Part shown: positions 5,304 to 7,838 of the stretch, in pieces
How the letters are laid out: every line of letters starts with the position of its first letter
Position numbering within the stretch: position 1 is the stretch's first letter
DNA from: Paracoccaceae bacterium
Lineage (GTDB): Bacteria; Pseudomonadota; Alphaproteobacteria; Rhodobacterales; Rhodobacteraceae
Direction of reading: 5' to 3'
Assembly (NCBI GenBank): GCA_007129775.1
Contig: SKUV01000211.1
Coordinates: 1 to 7,838, forward strand
Length of the DNA: 7,838 nucleotides
Notes under the pieces: model-generated
What the model saw: only the letters and a program-made list of their open reading frames with translations
Databases searched by the model: none
What the model was told of the DNA's origin: nothing
Made by a program: the position numbers and the translations under genes

Positions 5304-5948
5304 ATGCCCGACATCCCGTTTCCCGACATCAGCCCGATCGGCATGGCCGTTCTGGCGGCCCTTGCGCTGACCTCGGTCGCGGCGACCTCGATCCTGATCT
5401 ACAAGGTGCTGCAATTCCTGCGCCTCGGCGTCGGCCGCTTCGATCAGGCGCGCCGGGTGGTGGCGCTGTGGCTTGCGGGCGATGGTGCCGGGGCGCTGGC
5501 GGGGGCAGAGGCGCGCCGCTCGGTCTCGCTCCGGGTGCTATATGCGCTCATGGCGGGGCTGCGCGTGCGCCCCGACGACCGCGCCTATGCGCAGGCGCTG
5601 GCGGTGCAGGCCGCGCAGGAGGAACTGGCAAGCCTGTCGCGCTACATGCGCGGGATCGAGGCGGTGGTGCAGGCCGCGCCCATGCTCGGGCTGCTGGGCA
5701 CCGTCATCGGCATGATCGAGGCCTTCGGCCGGCTGGCCGAAAGCACCGGCGCCGTCGATCCCGCCATTCTGGCCGGCGGCATCTGGACCGCGCTGATCAC
5801 CACCGCTGTTGGGCTGACCATCGCGGTGATCTTCTATTTCGCCGCAATCTGGCTGGAAGGCCGCATCACCCGCGAACGCGAGGTGCTGGAAAGCCTGATG
5901 GCCTCGGTGCTGAACGGGCGTATCGCCGCGCCCGCCATGCGGCGCTGA
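5304..5948 (+). CDS. exbB: ExbB/TolQ/MotA-family proton channel subunit
   Basis: This is the inner-membrane stator subunit that, with ExbD, converts the proton gradient into work on TonB. The 214-residue protein shows three membrane segments: about 12-36, 122-144 (AAPMLGLLGTVIGMIEAF) and 158-183 (GIWTALITTAVGLTIAVIFY). A cytoplasmic domain lies between the first two. The GLLGTVIGM motif and the two pore-lining threonines of E. coli ExbB (Thr148, Thr181) correspond to Thr133 and Thr167. The conserved Glu176 of E. coli, in GIAEAL, appears to be Thr162 here (GIWTAL). The ATG at 5304 has only a weak ribosome site (AAGAG). The next gene starts one base after the stop, so the set is an operon. TolQ is the alternative, but two ExbD genes and a TonB-like gene follow, with no tolB or pal in view. 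Confidence 0.85.
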   Translation: MPDIPFPDISPIGMAVLAALALTSVAATSILIYKVLQFLRLGVGRFDQARRVVALWLAGDGAGALAGAEARRSVSLRVLYALMAGLRVRPDDRAYAQALAVQAAQEELASLSRYMRGIEAVVQAAPMLGLLGTVIGMIEAFGRLAESTGAVDPAILAGGIWTALITTAVGLTIAVIFYFAAIWLEGRITREREVLESLMASVLNGRIAAPAMRR

Positions 5949-5949
5949 C

Positions 5950-6408
<459 letters not shown>

Positions 6409-6417
6409 GGGGCGCAG

Positions 6418-6879
6418 ATGGCCGCAACCGCACCCAAGCCCCCGACAGAGCGGCTCCTGCCCCCGCCGCCGCGGCGCAGCGCGCCCGATTTCTCCATCGC
6501 CACGGTGAATATCGTGCTGCTGCTGGTGCTGTTTTTCCTCGTGGCCGGCTCCATCGTGGCCGAAAGCGAACAGGGCTTCGACCTGCCCGAGACGACCGAT
6601 CTGCCGCTGGCCGACCTGCCGCGCCCGCTGATCGTGCTGCAGCCGGGCGGTGAGACCCTGCTCGACGGCGCGCGGCTGGACCCCGCCGCCATCACCGAAC
6701 GGCTGCTGGCCGAGGGCGCCGGAACCGCCCATGTGCTGACCGCCCGCGACATGCCGGCCCGCGCGCTGATGGATCTGCTGGCCGCGCTGGAGCCGGCGGG
6801 ACTGGAGACCAGCCTCATCACCCTGCGCAGCCGCGCGCTCTGGATCGAACCGGGCCTTCTGGCGGAGGAGGGTCCGTGA
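6418..6879 (+). CDS. Second ExbD/TolR-family protein with Asn in place of the membrane Asp
   Basis: This 153-residue protein has the ExbD layout: Pro-rich cytoplasmic N-terminus, a membrane helix at about 25-46 (FSIATVNIVLLLVLFFLVAG), and a periplasmic domain. Aligning the helix with the preceding ExbD puts Asn31 exactly where that protein has Asp30 (VNIVLLLVLFF against ADIMFQLLIFF). Asp at this site is the proton carrier in characterised ExbD and TolR, so this copy is probably unable to protonate there. The periplasmic part includes PRPLIVLQPGGETLLDG and ITERLLAEGAGTAHVL, as in ExbD. Tandem exbD genes occur in several bacteria. A heterodimer with the first copy inside one ExbB pentamer is plausible but inferred. 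Its TGA overlaps the GTG start of the TonB-like gene by four bases. Confidence 0.8.
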   Translation: MAATAPKPPTERLLPPPPRRSAPDFSIATVNIVLLLVLFFLVAGSIVAESEQGFDLPETTDLPLADLPRPLIVLQPGGETLLDGARLDPAAITERLLAEGAGTAHVLTARDMPARALMDLLAALEPAGLETSLITLRSRALWIEPGLLAEEGP

Positions 6880-7838
6880 CGCATCCGCCGCAGCCCCTGC
6901 GCAATTCCCGCGCGCGCGAAGCCGGGCGCTGGAGCGTCGCGATCGGGGCGGCGCTGGCGCTGCATCTGGCCTCAACCGTGCTCGCCCTGCCCGCGCTCGA
7001 CCGGCCGCAGCCCGAGGATGCACCGGCGCCCGAGCCGCTTTTCGCGCTCGTCCCCCTCGCCCGCGACCAACTGGCTCCGGCCACCCGCCCCGAGACCTCG
7101 CAGGCCGAGCGGCCCGAACAGAGCGAAACCGAGCGGGCACGGCAGACCGAGGCGGAGCGGGCACCGCAGGCTGACGCAGAGAGGGCACAACAGTCCGAGG
7201 CCGAGCGAGCACGGCAGGCCGAAGCGGAGCAGGCACAACAGGCTGAAGCAGAGAGGGCACGACAGGCCGAAGCCCAGCGGGCACGACAGGCCGAAGCGGA
7301 GCAGGCACGACAGGCCGAAGCGGAGCAGGCACGGCAGGCCGAAGCCCAGCGGGCACGGCAGGCCGAAGCGGAGAAGGCACGGCAGGCCGAGGCCGAGCAG
7401 GCACGGCAGGCCGAAGCCCAGCGGGCGCGGCAAGCGGAGGCCCAGCGTGCACCCCGCGCAGAGGCAGAGCGCGTTACCGCCGAGCGGACGGAACAGGAGG
7501 CCACGGCCGAGGCACCCGAGAGGGCTCCGGACGGGGCCGAAGCGCAGCGCCCCGAGGCCGAAGCCCCCCCCGAAACCCTCAGCCCTACCCCCCTCAGGGC
7601 CGAAGCACTCCGGGCCGAAGCACTCCGGGCCGAAACACTCAGGGCCGAAGCACTCCGAGCCGAGGCGCCGGAGCCGGAGCGCACCAGCCCGGTCGAACCC
7701 GCGGCGGACGCGCCTCGCCGGGTGGCAGCCACGGCCCCGCAGGTTGCGCCGCCCGCCCCCAGTTCCGTAGCGGCGCGACCGGCACAGCCCGCAGCCGCAG
7801 AAATGCAGCGCCCCGACCCCGCCCGCACGGATGCGCTA
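6876..7838 (+). CDS. TonB-like energy transducer with long Ala/Glu/Gln/Arg repeat spacer, C-terminus outside window
   Basis: The frame opens with GTG at 6876, overlapping the previous stop as GTGA, and stays open to base 7838 (321 codons). After a short basic N-terminus comes one membrane helix at about residues 19-39 (WSVAIGAALALHLASTVLAL) carrying His30, like the His in the TonB anchor that couples to ExbB/ExbD. The periplasmic part is an extended spacer: about fifteen 8-residue repeats (residues ~83-202), then five LRAEA-type repeats (~240-264), then a Pro/Ala-rich stretch. The spacer presumably crosses the periplasm, as the Pro-rich segment of TonB or the helical domain of TolA does. The C-terminal receptor-binding domain, which would settle TonB versus TolA, lies beyond the window. 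Position directly after exbB-exbD-exbD favours TonB. Long open frames on the opposite strand here are by-products of the repeats. Confidence 0.72.
   Translation, partial: MTHPPQPLRNSRAREAGRWSVAIGAALALHLASTVLALPALDRPQPEDAPAPEPLFALVPLARDQLAPATRPETSQAERPEQSETERARQTEAERAPQADAERAQQSEAERARQAEAEQAQQAEAERARQAEAQRARQAEAEQARQAEAEQARQAEAQRARQAEAEKARQAEAEQARQAEAQRARQAEAQRAPRAEAERVTAERTEQEATAEAPERAPDGAEAQRPEAEAPPETLSPTPLRAEALRAEALRAETLRAEALRAEAPEPERTSPVEPAADAPRRVAATAPQVAPPAPSSVAARPAQPAAAEMQRPDPARTDAL
7122..7481 (+). repeat. About 15 tandem 24-bp units encoding an octapeptide repeat
   Basis: Units of 24 bases follow each other in frame from 7122, encoding variants of AEAEQARQ, AEAQRARQ and AEAERARQ. The first and last units are more diverged (SETERARQ, TEAERAPQ, AEAERVTA). 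A higher-order period of three units (72 bases) is visible: units 7-9 (7266-7337) and 10-12 (7338-7409) differ at about five of 72 bases, and units 3 and 6 share the otherwise rare GCT...GCAGAGAGG codon choice. This indicates expansion by block duplication. Confidence 0.88.
7593..7667 (+). repeat. Five tandem 15-bp units encoding LRAEA
   Basis: CTC(A/C)GGGCCGAAGCA-type units repeat at 7593, 7608, 7623, 7638 and 7653, encoding LRAEA, LRAEA, LRAET, LRAEA and LRAEA. The block sits in the same spacer as the octapeptide array but is unrelated to it in unit length and codon use (CTC/CGG). Confidence 0.85.

Noticed and set aside
7122..7481. CRISPR array
   Set aside because: The 24-bp units are contiguous with no spacers, stay in frame and encode protein.
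6818..7828. A 336-codon minus-strand frame rich in Ser/Ala/Cys repeats
   Set aside because: It is another by-product of the in-frame repeats and high GC. The plus-strand frame continues directly from exbD with an overlapping start and has a proper membrane anchor.

Overview
This window looks like a chromosomal segment of a high-GC alphaproteobacterium, most likely of the Rhodobacterales (Rhodobacteraceae/Paracoccaceae). The evidence is the protein-level character of the Irr-type Fur regulator, its divergent pairing with fabA, and the compact fabA-fabB-fabI order. I recognised the families by reading the translations; no database search was possible.

Layout. (1) Positions 1-1359 are accessory DNA. 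A tyrosine-recombinase integrase runs off the left edge on the minus strand. It is preceded, with a 4-base overlap, by a small gene typical of integrase neighbourhoods. That gene abuts the 3' remnant of an IS21-family insertion sequence: the last ~90 codons of istB, a structured non-coding tail, and a terminal repeat region ending at 1359. (2) Positions 1360-4572 are core genome. A minus-strand Irr/Fur-type regulator, whose stop codon touches the IS end, is divergent from fabA-fabB-fabI. These three genes encode the dehydratase/isomerase, the condensing enzyme and the enoyl reductase of unsaturated and saturated fatty-acid synthesis. (3) Positions 4573-7838 hold a small secreted four-cysteine protein of unknown function. 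It is followed by a tightly packed exbB-exbD-exbD-tonB-like set that runs off the right edge.

How the parts fit. Irr regulators control iron and heme genes in alphaproteobacteria, and ExbB/ExbD/TonB machines energise outer-membrane uptake of iron complexes. The two ends of the core region could therefore share an iron theme, although no shared operator was demonstrated. The fab genes between them supply membrane lipid.

The most unusual part is the energy-transduction set. It has two dissimilar ExbD subunits, and the second carries Asn where the proton-conducting Asp is expected. The ExbB appears to have Thr at the position of a conserved Glu in its third membrane helix. The TonB-like protein carries about fifteen 8-residue Ala/Glu/Gln/Arg repeats with a higher-order 72-bp period, followed by five 5-residue repeats. 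I see no tRNA, rRNA or CRISPR array.
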